64,000 nt of DNA from Bacillus marasmi (GTDB taxonomy: Bacteria; Bacillota; Bacilli; Bacillales; Cytobacillaceae): the NCBI RefSeq assembly GCF_902168435.1, contig NZ_LR656167.1, forward strand, positions 186,001-250,000, given 5' to 3'. Of this stretch, positions 38,323-45,225 are shown piece by piece (within the stretch, counting starts at the first letter, position 1; every line of letters starts with the position of its first letter). Made by a program: the position numbers and the translations under genes. A model generated the notes under the pieces. It made no database searches. It was not told the DNA's origin and worked only from the letters and a program-made list of their open reading frames with translations.

Positions 38323-39063
38323 TCAAAGCTCCCGAAACTTTTCAGCCACAAACGGCATCGATGAAGGAACAGATACTATTTCTTTTTCTGGATAGCGCAG
38401 TGCCGTAAGCTTGCCGCCGAACACAGCACCAGTATCAATATTATAAGTATTATTGATGATTCGCACTTCCTGCACCGGAGTGTGACCATAAACAATGCAC
38501 GTCTTGCCCGTATAATGCATAGCCCAATCTAATCGAACGGGTGAGCCATCAGGATGCTTTTCTCCAGTAATATCACCATACAATACAAAGGTTTTCACCT
38601 TAGACCCTGATTTGCCAATATAATCCTGCCGAATACCAGCATGAGCTATGACAAGCTTTCCTTTGTCTAACTGCCGATATAATGGTGCTTTTTCATAAAG
38701 CTCAATAAACTTTTTGCGAATCAAATCCTGCTCTGGCTTACTCAAGGCTTCAAATTCAGCAACGGTAGTTTCCAATCCATGTGAAATCTGCACCTTGTTG
38801 CCTAGAAAGAAGCGATATAGCTTGTTACAGTGATTACCTGGGACATAGTATGCGTTCCCTTTTTCAACCGCTAACTTCCATACAATTTCAATAATTTTTA
38901 GCGATTCTGGTCCACGATCAGTTAAATCGCCGACGAATGCGAGTCTACGACCATACGGATGAACTGGAATGGCCTCAGTTGTCCAGTCATAACCAAGCTG
39001 TTCTGTTAACAACTTGAAATCCAAATAGCAGCCGTGAATATCTCCAATAATATCTATTTTCAT
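38323..39063 (-). CDS. prpE: Bis(5'-nucleosyl)-tetraphosphatase PrpE
   Basis: Metallophosphoesterase (246 residues) hydrolysing Ap4A-type dinucleotides. In B. subtilis PrpE also affects spore germination and shows phosphatase activity. The metal-binding motifs appear in order: GDIHG (7-11), GDLTDRGP (about 45-52), GNHC (about 76-79), and later IAHAGIR and VYGHTP. It lies after yjbO and before the antiporter, as in B. subtilis. The minus-strand ATG is preceded by GGGAGCTGACTGACA. It is convergent with yjbO across the repeat array. Confidence 0.93.
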   Translation of the reverse strand: MKIDIIGDIHGCYLDFKLLTEQLGYDWTTEAIPVHPYGRRLAFVGDLTDRGPESLKIIEIVWKLAVEKGNAYYVPGNHCNKLYRFFLGNKVQISHGLETTVAEFEALSKPEQDLIRKKFIELYEKAPLYRQLDKGKLVIAHAGIRQDYIGKSGSKVKTFVLYGDITGEKHPDGSPVRLDWAMHYTGKTCIVYGHTPVQEVRIINNTYNIDTGAVFGGKLTALRYPEKEIVSVPSSMPFVAEKFREL

Positions 39064-39128
39064 TGTCAGTCAGCTCCCTGAGTATATTCAACTAATAATT
39101 TAAAAAAACACATGAGGGGGTAATAAGA

Positions 39129-41000
39129 ATGGAGCATCAAGCATCCGTCGTTTCACTATTTATTGTGATTATTGTTGCATTTTTAACCCCAATCATGCAA
39201 CATCGTTTAAAACTAACGATTATTCCTGTCGTTGTTGCAGAGATTTTAATGGGTCTAATTATTGGCAAAAGCGGGTTTAATCTTGTTCAAGAAGATGTTT
39301 GGCTTGAAACCTTATCGACACTAGGGTTTATCTTTTTAATGTTTTTAAGTGGCTTAGAAATTGACTTTTCAGCTTTTTCTAGTAAAAAATCGAGCAAATC
39401 CCAGTCACAACATAGGACGAGTGCGAAACAAGAACCAAATAGCTTTGCAGTGGCTACTCTTATATTTATTGGGATTTTTATCGCATCATTTATCTTGTCC
39501 TATTTATTTGTGTTTGCTGGTCTAATGGAAAATGCCTTTTTAATGACCTTAATTATATCCACCATCTCACTGGGAGTTGTCGTGCCAACCTTAAAAGAAG
39601 GCCACCTAATGAAAACGGTCATAGGTCAAATTATTCTCCTTGTAGCCGTGATTGCAGATCTCGTAACAATGATTCTCCTTGCGGTGTTTGCATCTGTGTA
39701 TGACAGTGGAGAAGGAAATACATGGCTTTTGCTCATTTTATTTGCTGCAGGTGTTATGTTATTTTTTATAGGCAAACGCTTTAAAAATCGTACCTTTCTT
39801 GATGCACTTTCAAAAGGAACTACGCAAATTGGTACGAGAGCAGTATTCGCTTTAATTATTTTTCTAGTCGCATTGTCGGAATCGGTCGGAGCAGAAAATA
39901 TATTAGGTGCGTTTTTAGCCGGTGTTTTGGTGTCGCTGCTTTCACCAAACCAAGAGTTGGTGCATAAGCTCGATTCGTTTGGCTATGGTTTTCTGATTCC
40001 TATCTTTTTTGTAATGGTGGGAGCCAAACTTGATGTTTGGACATTATTAAGCGATCCTAATCTATTACTGCTTGTTCCATTACTTTTGCTAGCGTTATTA
40101 TTATCGAAGCTCATTCCGGTGTATATGTTAAGAAAATGGTACGATATGAAAACTGTTGTGGCATCAGGTTTCCTACTGACATCGACTTTGTCGTTAGTAA
40201 TAGCAGCAGCAACCATTGGCGAACGATTAGGTGCAATTACAACCGAGATGAGCGGAACTTTAATTCTAGTAGCCGTCATCACTTCAATTTTTACACCAAT
40301 GGTCTTTAAGAAATTGTTTCCTAGGGAGCAACTAGCAACGAAAAAGATTAAGGTTGTGTTTATTGGTGCTAATCAATTATCATTGCAGGTATCTCGTGAA
40401 CTGGAGCCAACTCTTTATGAAACAGTGGTCTATACAACTAAACAGGAAAAATCCGATAAACAATTTGCAGGATCTTTGTTTGAAATGATAGAGGTACCAG
40501 ACTACTCTATTACAACATTAGAGAGTACGGATGCCCTGTCCGCGGATATCGTAGTTATTTTAACAGGTGATCAGGATGCTAACGCTAAACTAGCTCGAAC
40601 AATAAAGCAGAAAGTAAATTGTCGTGTGCTTGCCAGGATTGAAGGAAAGTCGCTGCAAGAGCAGCTTAACGATTTAGAAATTGAATTCTTTTCCGGTTTC
40701 CTAGCACAGCAAACACTGCTACGTGCTTCGATAGAATCACCAAGTATGATGAGCATTTTAACGAATCAGGAAACGGCTTTATTTGAAATCAGGATGCTGA
40801 ATGAAGAGTTTGAAGGAATGAGGCTAAGGGAATTTCCGTTTACAGGAGATGTGATTTTTGTAAGGATTTTTCGTAAGAAGGATTCGATTATTCCACATGG
40901 TGACACTGAGCTACATCTTAATGATCGCCTCATTGTTACTGGATCGAAGGAATACGTTGAACAGTTAAAACGAGAACTTGAATTTTGTCAATGGTGTTAA
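39129..41000 (+). CDS. CPA2-family cation:proton antiporter with TrkA domains (YjbQ-like)
   Basis: A 623-residue membrane protein. An N-terminal antiporter domain of about twelve helices (1-385) includes the conserved GLIIGKSGFNLVQ and SVGAENILGAFLAGVLVSLL segments. It is followed by a TrkA-N-like Rossmann region (about 400-520, KVVFIGANQLSLQVSREL) and a TrkA-C domain (about 540-623). This KefB/KefC-like layout suggests Na+/K+ efflux gated by a nucleotide. B. subtilis yjbQ stands at the same place. GAGGGGG precedes the ATG. Ion choice is unknown. Confidence 0.88.
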   Translation: MEHQASVVSLFIVIIVAFLTPIMQHRLKLTIIPVVVAEILMGLIIGKSGFNLVQEDVWLETLSTLGFIFLMFLSGLEIDFSAFSSKKSSKSQSQHRTSAKQEPNSFAVATLIFIGIFIASFILSYLFVFAGLMENAFLMTLIISTISLGVVVPTLKEGHLMKTVIGQIILLVAVIADLVTMILLAVFASVYDSGEGNTWLLLILFAAGVMLFFIGKRFKNRTFLDALSKGTTQIGTRAVFALIIFLVALSESVGAENILGAFLAGVLVSLLSPNQELVHKLDSFGYGFLIPIFFVMVGAKLDVWTLLSDPNLLLLVPLLLLALLLSKLIPVYMLRKWYDMKTVVASGFLLTSTLSLVIAAATIGERLGAITTEMSGTLILVAVITSIFTPMVFKKLFPREQLATKKIKVVFIGANQLSLQVSRELEPTLYETVVYTTKQEKSDKQFAGSLFEMIEVPDYSITTLESTDALSADIVVILTGDQDANAKLARTIKQKVNCRVLARIEGKSLQEQLNDLEIEFFSGFLAQQTLLRASIESPSMMSILTNQETALFEIRMLNEEFEGMRLREFPFTGDVIFVRIFRKKDSIIPHGDTELHLNDRLIVTGSKEYVEQLKRELEFCQWC

Positions 41001-41062
41001 AATTTCGATATTTGGATATGATGCAGTGAATTAGTACTTTTCTTTTCTAGGACGATATAGTA

Positions 41063-41085
41063 ATATTAGTACTAGGTACTAATAT
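41063..41085 (+). promoter_or_regulatory. FapR operator before fabI
   Basis: ATATTAGTAC-TAG-GTACTAATAT is a perfect palindrome with 10-base arms. Its core TTAGTACTAGGTACTAA (41066-41082) fits the 17-bp FapR box. It stands 25 bp before the fabI ATG. Confidence 0.88.
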
Positions 41086-41109
41086 CATGTATTAATAGGA
41101 GGGTAATTG

Positions 41110-41886
41110 ATGACTCTTTCTTTAGCTGGAAAAACTTATGTAGTTATGGGTGTAGCAAATAAACGTAGTATTGCCTGGGGAATCGCTCGTTCACTTCATA
41201 CGGCGGGAGCCAGAATTGTATTTACATATGCAGGTGAAAGATTAGAAAAGGGTGTAAGAGAATTAGCTGAATCATTAGAAGGCAATGATTCTCTAGTTTT
41301 ACCATGTGATATTACTAATGATGAAGAAATCGCTAAATGCTTCGCTGAGATTAAGGAGCAAATTGGTGCGATTCATGGTGTAGCGCACTGTATCGCTTTT
41401 GCTAAAAAAGAAGAACTTGAAGGCGACTATATGAACACTACTCGTGATGGTTTCATGTTAGCACACAATATCAGCGCATATTCATTAACTGCTGTTTGTA
41501 AGGAAGCAAAAGGCCTTATGACAGAAGGCGGCAGCATTGTAACGCTTACTTACCTTGGCGGCGAGCGCGTATTACCAAACTACAATGTTATGGGTGTTGC
41601 AAAGGCATCACTTGAAGCAAGTGTTCGTTATTTAGCAAGTGATTTAGGTCCGCACGGCATTCGTATCAACTCTATCTCTGCTGGCCCGATTCGTACGCTA
41701 TCTGCTAAAGGAATCGGCGATTTTAACGAAATCTTAAAACATATTGAAAAACGTGCTCCGCTTCGTCGTGGAACAGATACTGAAGAGGTTGGAGATACAG
41801 CTGTATTCTTATTCAGTAACATGTCACGCGGTATTACTGGTGAAAATATCCACGTTGATTCTGGATACCATACAATCGCACTTTAA
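41110..41886 (+). CDS. fabI: Enoyl-ACP reductase (NADH) FabI
   Basis: Last reduction step of each fatty-acid elongation cycle and the triclosan target. This SDR-family protein of 258 residues has the GVANKRSIAWGIA cofactor motif (14-26) and the catalytic set Tyr148, Tyr158 and Lys165 (Y-x6-K). ATG 41110 is six bases after AGGAGGG; the TTG at 41107 is a less likely start. A perfect FapR palindrome precedes it, putting it in one regulon with fabH-fabF. It is a single-gene unit closed by a terminator. Confidence 0.96.
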   Translation: MTLSLAGKTYVVMGVANKRSIAWGIARSLHTAGARIVFTYAGERLEKGVRELAESLEGNDSLVLPCDITNDEEIAKCFAEIKEQIGAIHGVAHCIAFAKKEELEGDYMNTTRDGFMLAHNISAYSLTAVCKEAKGLMTEGGSIVTLTYLGGERVLPNYNVMGVAKASLEASVRYLASDLGPHGIRINSISAGPIRTLSAKGIGDFNEILKHIEKRAPLRRGTDTEEVGDTAVFLFSNMSRGITGENIHVDSGYHTIAL

Positions 41887-41904
41887 TATCAAACTATACA
41901 CGCG

Positions 41905-41937
41905 AACCAAGCTGATTAACTCAGCTTGGTTTTTTTG
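41905..41937 (+). terminator. Terminator after fabI
   Basis: AACCAAGCTGA and TCAGCTTGGTT form a perfect 11-base stem with loop TTAAC and a T-run. Confidence 0.93.
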
Positions 41938-42043
41938 TGGTTAAAAAGAAAAAAATTTTTTCTTCACATTCATAAAATTTCCTTGGAAGTAGAAAATAAG
42001 CAGGTATCTTCACTCATTAACAATGAAGTAGGAAGGGAAATGT

Positions 42044-42535
42044 ATGAAAAAAGAATCTAAAGCCCCAAACAAACTGAAATGGCTCCTCGCTTTCATGATT
42101 CTATTATTGATGGGAGGCTGCACAAACTACTCCGGCCAGGAAACCAAGGTAGCGTTAATTAAAACAGTAGATCCCCGACCAACAGTGTTCGGAGAAAATG
42201 AATCAAAGGACTTGAAAACCCTCAAAAAGGTGCATGATGAGGTTTTGGCAGTTCATCCCGTTTATGATGTCGCCATTGTAAAGGGAAAAAAGGACATTGT
42301 CGTAGCTTACAAGGTGAAGCATATGCACCGTTTTCAAATGAAGCAAATTGAAAAGGACATCAATAAACGACTCGAAAAGAAATTTCCGAAAGAGGACTTT
42401 GTTATCTCGAGTGATTATAAAATTTTTCTTGAAGTAATTGAACTAATCGATGATGAAAAGAATCCGAAGCATTCCGATAAAGAGGCAGATAAAAAGCTAC
42501 ATGAAATTATAGAACTAAAAAAAGAGCTTACGTAA
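42044..42535 (+). CDS. YhcN/YlaJ-type sporulation lipoprotein
   Basis: A 163-residue lipoprotein with a basic start, hydrophobic core and lipobox MGGC (Cys26). The mature part, with VHDEVLAVHPVYDVAIVKGKKDIVVAYKV split over two strands and a charged helical KQIEKDINKRLEKKFP, has the features of spore YhcN/YlaJ lipoproteins that sit in the inner spore membrane. AGGAAGGG precedes the ATG. It is first in a lipoprotein-spoVAC-spoVAD-spoVAE operon; the same pairing is known from the spoVA2 operons of other Bacilli. Late forespore (sigma-G) expression is expected, but I could not assign the promoter. Confidence 0.8.
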   Translation: MKKESKAPNKLKWLLAFMILLLMGGCTNYSGQETKVALIKTVDPRPTVFGENESKDLKTLKKVHDEVLAVHPVYDVAIVKGKKDIVVAYKVKHMHRFQMKQIEKDINKRLEKKFPKEDFVISSDYKIFLEVIELIDDEKNPKHSDKEADKKLHEIIELKKELT

Positions 42536-42549
42536 AGGATGGGATTCTC

Positions 42550-43032
42550 ATGGGAAAAAAGGAGCAATTGCAAAAACTAACACCACAACAACTGGAATAC
42601 CAAGAACTGCAGAAAAAGCATGAAACAAAACGACCTGTACTAAAAAACTGTATGAAAGCTTTTCTAGTGGGTGGAATTATCTGCACGATAGGTCAAGCTG
42701 TCAGTTATTTTTACATATACTTTTTCCGATTTACTGAGCAAACCGCAGGAAATCCCACCGTTGCGACAATGGTATTCTTTGCCATGTTACTAACCGGGTT
42801 TGGGGTTTATGACCATATTGGCCAAATTGGTGGAGCAGGAAGTGCTGTTCCTGTGACTGGTTTTGGCAATGCTGTTATATCGGCTGCGATTGAACATCAG
42901 ACAGAAGGCTATGTTCTCGGTGTTGGAGGCAATATGTTTAAGCTAGCTGGTTCAGTCATTTTGTTTGGTGTTTTTTCAGCATTTATTGTGGCGCTGGTCA
43001 AAACGTTATTGAGTATTTGGGGGGTTATTTAG
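42550..43032 (+). CDS. spoVAC: Stage V sporulation protein AC (SpoVAC)
   Basis: Membrane component of the Ca-dipicolinate channel of spores; SpoVAC acts as a mechanosensitive channel in germination. The 160 residues have a charged cytoplasmic N-terminus (about 1-35) and four hydrophobic segments (about 36-60, 72-95, about 105-118 and 130-155), with the conserved GAGSAVPVTGFGNAV motif near 97-111. AAAGGATGGG precedes the ATG. It lies 14 bp after the lipoprotein gene and abuts spoVAD. The window lacks spoVAA and spoVAB, so this is probably an accessory spoVA2-type set. Confidence 0.9.
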   Translation: MGKKEQLQKLTPQQLEYQELQKKHETKRPVLKNCMKAFLVGGIICTIGQAVSYFYIYFFRFTEQTAGNPTVATMVFFAMLLTGFGVYDHIGQIGGAGSAVPVTGFGNAVISAAIEHQTEGYVLGVGGNMFKLAGSVILFGVFSAFIVALVKTLLSIWGVI

Positions 43033-44046
43033 TTGCTAAAAGGCAAGCAGAGCTGGCTGTTCGAAAGCTGTCCCTCGATTGTTTCAACAGGGGTATCCGG
43101 TGGACCGTTTGAAGCTAATGGTAATTTGGCAAATGATTTTGATATATTGCATGAGGATTTATGGATGGGACAGGATTCCTATGAAAAAGCCCATCGTGTT
43201 TTAATTGAAGAAGCAGCAGAAACAGCTTTAAATAAGGGGAATCTGCAAAAAGAGCAAATGCAGTTTATGATTGCCGGTGATTTAATCAACCAAATCACCC
43301 CAACTAGCTTTGCTGCACGTACATTACAAGTTCCCTATATGGGTATCTTTGGAGCATGTTCAACATCGATGGAGGGCTTGGCGCTTGCCTCTTTTTTAAT
43401 CAATTACAATGGTGCAGATTATATTCTAACTGGAGCAGCTAGTCATAATGCGGCAGCTGAAAAGCAATTTCGATATCCAACAGAATATGGCGGGCAGAAG
43501 CCGCCAACAGCACAATGGACTGTTACTGGAGCAGGTGTAGCAGTAGTAGCGAAAAATTCAGGCAATAGTGCTGACCCTGTCACTACCTCAGCGACAATTG
43601 GAAAAGTTGTTGACATGGGTATCACAGACCCATTCAATATGGGCGGTGCAATGGCGCCTGCTGCTGCTGACACGATTGTTGCTCATTTTAGAGATTTAGG
43701 ACGAAATCAAGACTATTATGACCTGATTGTCACTGGTGATTTAGGAAGAATTGGTCATGAGACAGCTATGGATTTATTAAACCAAAGCAATATTAAGTTG
43801 ACTGAAGAAAAATTCAAGGATTGCGGGATGATGATATACAAAAGCGATCAGCCTGTTCAAGCTGGGGCTAGCGGGGCTGGATGTTCTGCCAGCGTTCTAT
43901 ATGGACATTTATTTAATGAAATGAAAAAGGGAACCTACAAAAAAATACTCGTCGTGGCAACAGGTGCCCTATTGTCGCCATTATCGTTTCAACAAGGTGA
44001 ATCCATTCCATGTATCGCCCACGCTGTCTCGATTGAAATGCAGTAG
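43033..44046 (+). CDS. spoVAD: Stage V sporulation protein AD (SpoVAD)
   Basis: Thiolase-like protein (337 residues) on the outer face of the inner spore membrane that binds dipicolinic acid during its uptake. Family marks include SCPSIVSTGVSGGPFEA near 11-27, FGACSTSMEGLALAS near 112-126 and ASGAGCSASVLYGHL late in the protein. It has a KAS/thiolase fold, but the usual catalytic triad is not evident. The TTG start follows the spoVAC TAG directly, so translation is probably coupled through TGGGGGG. In operon with spoVAC and spoVAE. Confidence 0.9.
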   Translation: MLKGKQSWLFESCPSIVSTGVSGGPFEANGNLANDFDILHEDLWMGQDSYEKAHRVLIEEAAETALNKGNLQKEQMQFMIAGDLINQITPTSFAARTLQVPYMGIFGACSTSMEGLALASFLINYNGADYILTGAASHNAAAEKQFRYPTEYGGQKPPTAQWTVTGAGVAVVAKNSGNSADPVTTSATIGKVVDMGITDPFNMGGAMAPAAADTIVAHFRDLGRNQDYYDLIVTGDLGRIGHETAMDLLNQSNIKLTEEKFKDCGMMIYKSDQPVQAGASGAGCSASVLYGHLFNEMKKGTYKKILVVATGALLSPLSFQQGESIPCIAHAVSIEMQ

Positions 44047-44076
44047 TTTTTAAATTCGTTCATAGGAGGGTTTGGT

Positions 44077-44433
44077 ATGTTACCAATGTTTTTCTGGGCA
44101 TTTGTCGTCGGAGGATTAATTTGTGTGGTTGGCCAGCTCCTGTTTGATGTAGCAAAATTAACTCCTGGCCATACGTTGAGTTTACTTGTTGTCATCGGTG
44201 CCGTAATGGATGGGTTTGGTTTATATGAGCCATTGGTTGATTTTGCAGGTGCAGGTGCGACCATCCCAATAACAAGTTTCGGTAATTCCCTAGTTCATGG
44301 TGCTTTGCAAGAAGCCGAGCAGCATGGCATTGTTGGAGTATTAACAGGTATGTTCGAAGTCACAAGTTCAGGCATTTCAGCAGCAATTATTTTTGGTTTT
44401 ATGGGAGCCTTAATATTCAAGCCAAAAGGTTGA
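44077..44433 (+). CDS. spoVAE: Stage V sporulation protein AE (SpoVAEb type)
   Basis: A 118-residue membrane protein with three or four helices and the [19 protein letters not shown] motif (about 62-80), which closely parallels the GAGSAVPVTGFGNAV motif of SpoVAC two genes upstream; the two are distant paralogues. It works with SpoVAC and SpoVAD in dipicolinate movement. TAGGAGGG precedes the ATG 30 bp after spoVAD. Nothing of spoVAF or the DUF421/DUF1657 genes often found in spoVA2mob operons follows; the next gene has its own sigma-K-like promoter. Confidence 0.9.
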   Translation: MLPMFFWAFVVGGLICVVGQLLFDVAKLTPGHTLSLLVVIGAVMDGFGLYEPLVDFAGAGATIPITSFGNSLVHGALQEAEQHGIVGVLTGMFEVTSSGISAAIIFGFMGALIFKPKG

Positions 44434-44504
44434 TTTTTTATACCAACTACTGTCATTCATAGTTAATTATCATAGGGGGAAAAGATTTTTTGGATGTGCC
44501 TATA

Positions 44505-44531
44505 ACACTTTTTCAGCTTTTACATATGTTA
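44505..44531 (+). promoter_or_regulatory. Sigma-K-like promoter of the YjcZ-type gene
   Basis: AC (44505-44506), 16 bases, then CATATGTTA (44523-44531) matches AC-N16/17-CATANNNTA. The start of transcription would be about 25 bp before the ATG at 44564. Confidence 0.7.
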
Positions 44532-44563
44532 TATTGAGCAAAGAAAAAGTGAGGTGACAATCT

Positions 44564-44704
44564 ATGGGCTTTGGCTGTGGTTTCGGCGGATACGGCGGCG
44601 GATGCGGATACGGTTACGGCGGAGGTTATGGCGGTTCAACTTTCGTTCTTATCGTCGTATTGTTCATCTTATTAATTATTGTAGGCGCAAGCTTCTATAA
44701 CTAA
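44564..44704 (+). CDS. YjcZ-family small Gly/Tyr-rich sporulation protein
   Basis: A 46-residue protein: a Gly/Tyr/Cys-rich N-terminal half ([20 protein letters not shown] and a few more Gly) and a C-terminal hydrophobic helix ([20 protein letters not shown]) ending YN. This is the YjcZ/SscA-type layout of tiny mother-cell proteins linked to coat assembly. GTGAGGTGA precedes the ATG, and the upstream CATATGTTA box fits sigma-K. The hairpin at 44778-44822 probably ends the transcript. Confidence 0.88.
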   Translation: MGFGCGFGGYGGGCGYGYGGGYGGSTFVLIVVLFILLIIVGASFYN

Positions 44705-44777
44705 TATTTATGAAAAATAATCAGGGGATTGACTCCTCCCTAAGTTGATTCCCGATACCCTTTTTCTGATGAAGAGC

Positions 44778-44822
44778 GAAAGTGAGATTGACCTATGATG
44801 CGGGTCAATCTCTTTCTTTTTG
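44778..44822 (+). terminator. Terminator after the YjcZ-type gene
   Basis: GAAAGTGAGATTGACC and GGGTCAATCTCTTTC pair with one bulge around TATGATGC, with a TTTTT tail. Confidence 0.8.
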
Positions 44823-44855
44823 TTGAAACAATTCTCGAATCCATCTAGACGATTC

Positions 44856-44883
44856 ACCAAACACGCCCTTTTTTCATAGGATA
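44856..44883 (+). promoter_or_regulatory. Sigma-K-like promoter of spoVIF
   Basis: AC (44856-44857), 17 bases, then CATAGGATA (44875-44883) fits AC-N16/17-CATANNNTA. CATAAGTTA six bases later is a second possible -10. spoVIF is a late mother-cell gene in B. subtilis. Confidence 0.6.
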
Positions 44884-44915
44884 CATAAGTTAAAAAAGGA
44901 GGCGTGTGCTACAAC

Positions 44916-45170
44916 ATGGATAACGGATTCTTTAAAAATGTTGAAAAGAAAACAGGCGTAAACATGAATGATATCTTTGCGTTAGCGAACTCATTACAAA
45001 ATGCGAATTTTAAGGATGAAAAAACAGTACGAGGTGTCATTCGCCAAGTATCACAAATTGCCGGGAAGCCAGTGTCACAGGAAATGGAAGATAAAATTGT
45101 TCAATCAATCGTAAAAGATGGCAAATCATTAGACTTCAATTCGATTTCGAAAATGATTAATAAAAAATAA
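44916..45170 (+). CDS. spoVIF: Stage VI sporulation protein F (SpoVIF)
   Basis: Mother-cell protein (84 residues) needed in B. subtilis for assembly of the GerE-dependent outer coat layers. The sequence opens MDNGFFKNVEKKTGVNM and keeps the helical body SLQNANFKDEKTVRGVI and the ending ISKMINKK. I use ATG 44916 because the family starts MDN; the GTG at 44904 lies one base from AAAAGGAGG and would be too close. B. subtilis has spoVIF (yjcC) next to yjcD, as here. A sigma-K-like promoter precedes it. Confidence 0.92.
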   Translation: MDNGFFKNVEKKTGVNMNDIFALANSLQNANFKDEKTVRGVIRQVSQIAGKPVSQEMEDKIVQSIVKDGKSLDFNSISKMINKK

Positions 45171-45222
45171 AAAAAGGGCTGCTCCTAATGCGAAAAGTGA
45201 TTCTTATTAGGAGTAGCCCTTA
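45171..45222. terminator. Bidirectional terminator between spoVIF and the helicase gene
   Basis: AAAAAGGGCTGCTCCTAAT and ATTAGGAGTAGCCCTTATT pair with one mismatch. It serves the converging genes. Confidence 0.9.
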
Positions 45223-45225
45223 TTC

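Noticed and set aside
44077-44433. spoVAE as a truncated spoVAC duplicate
   Set aside because: The shared GAG..(I/V)P(I/V)T.FGN motif reflects known distant homology between the two families; the protein has normal SpoVAE length.
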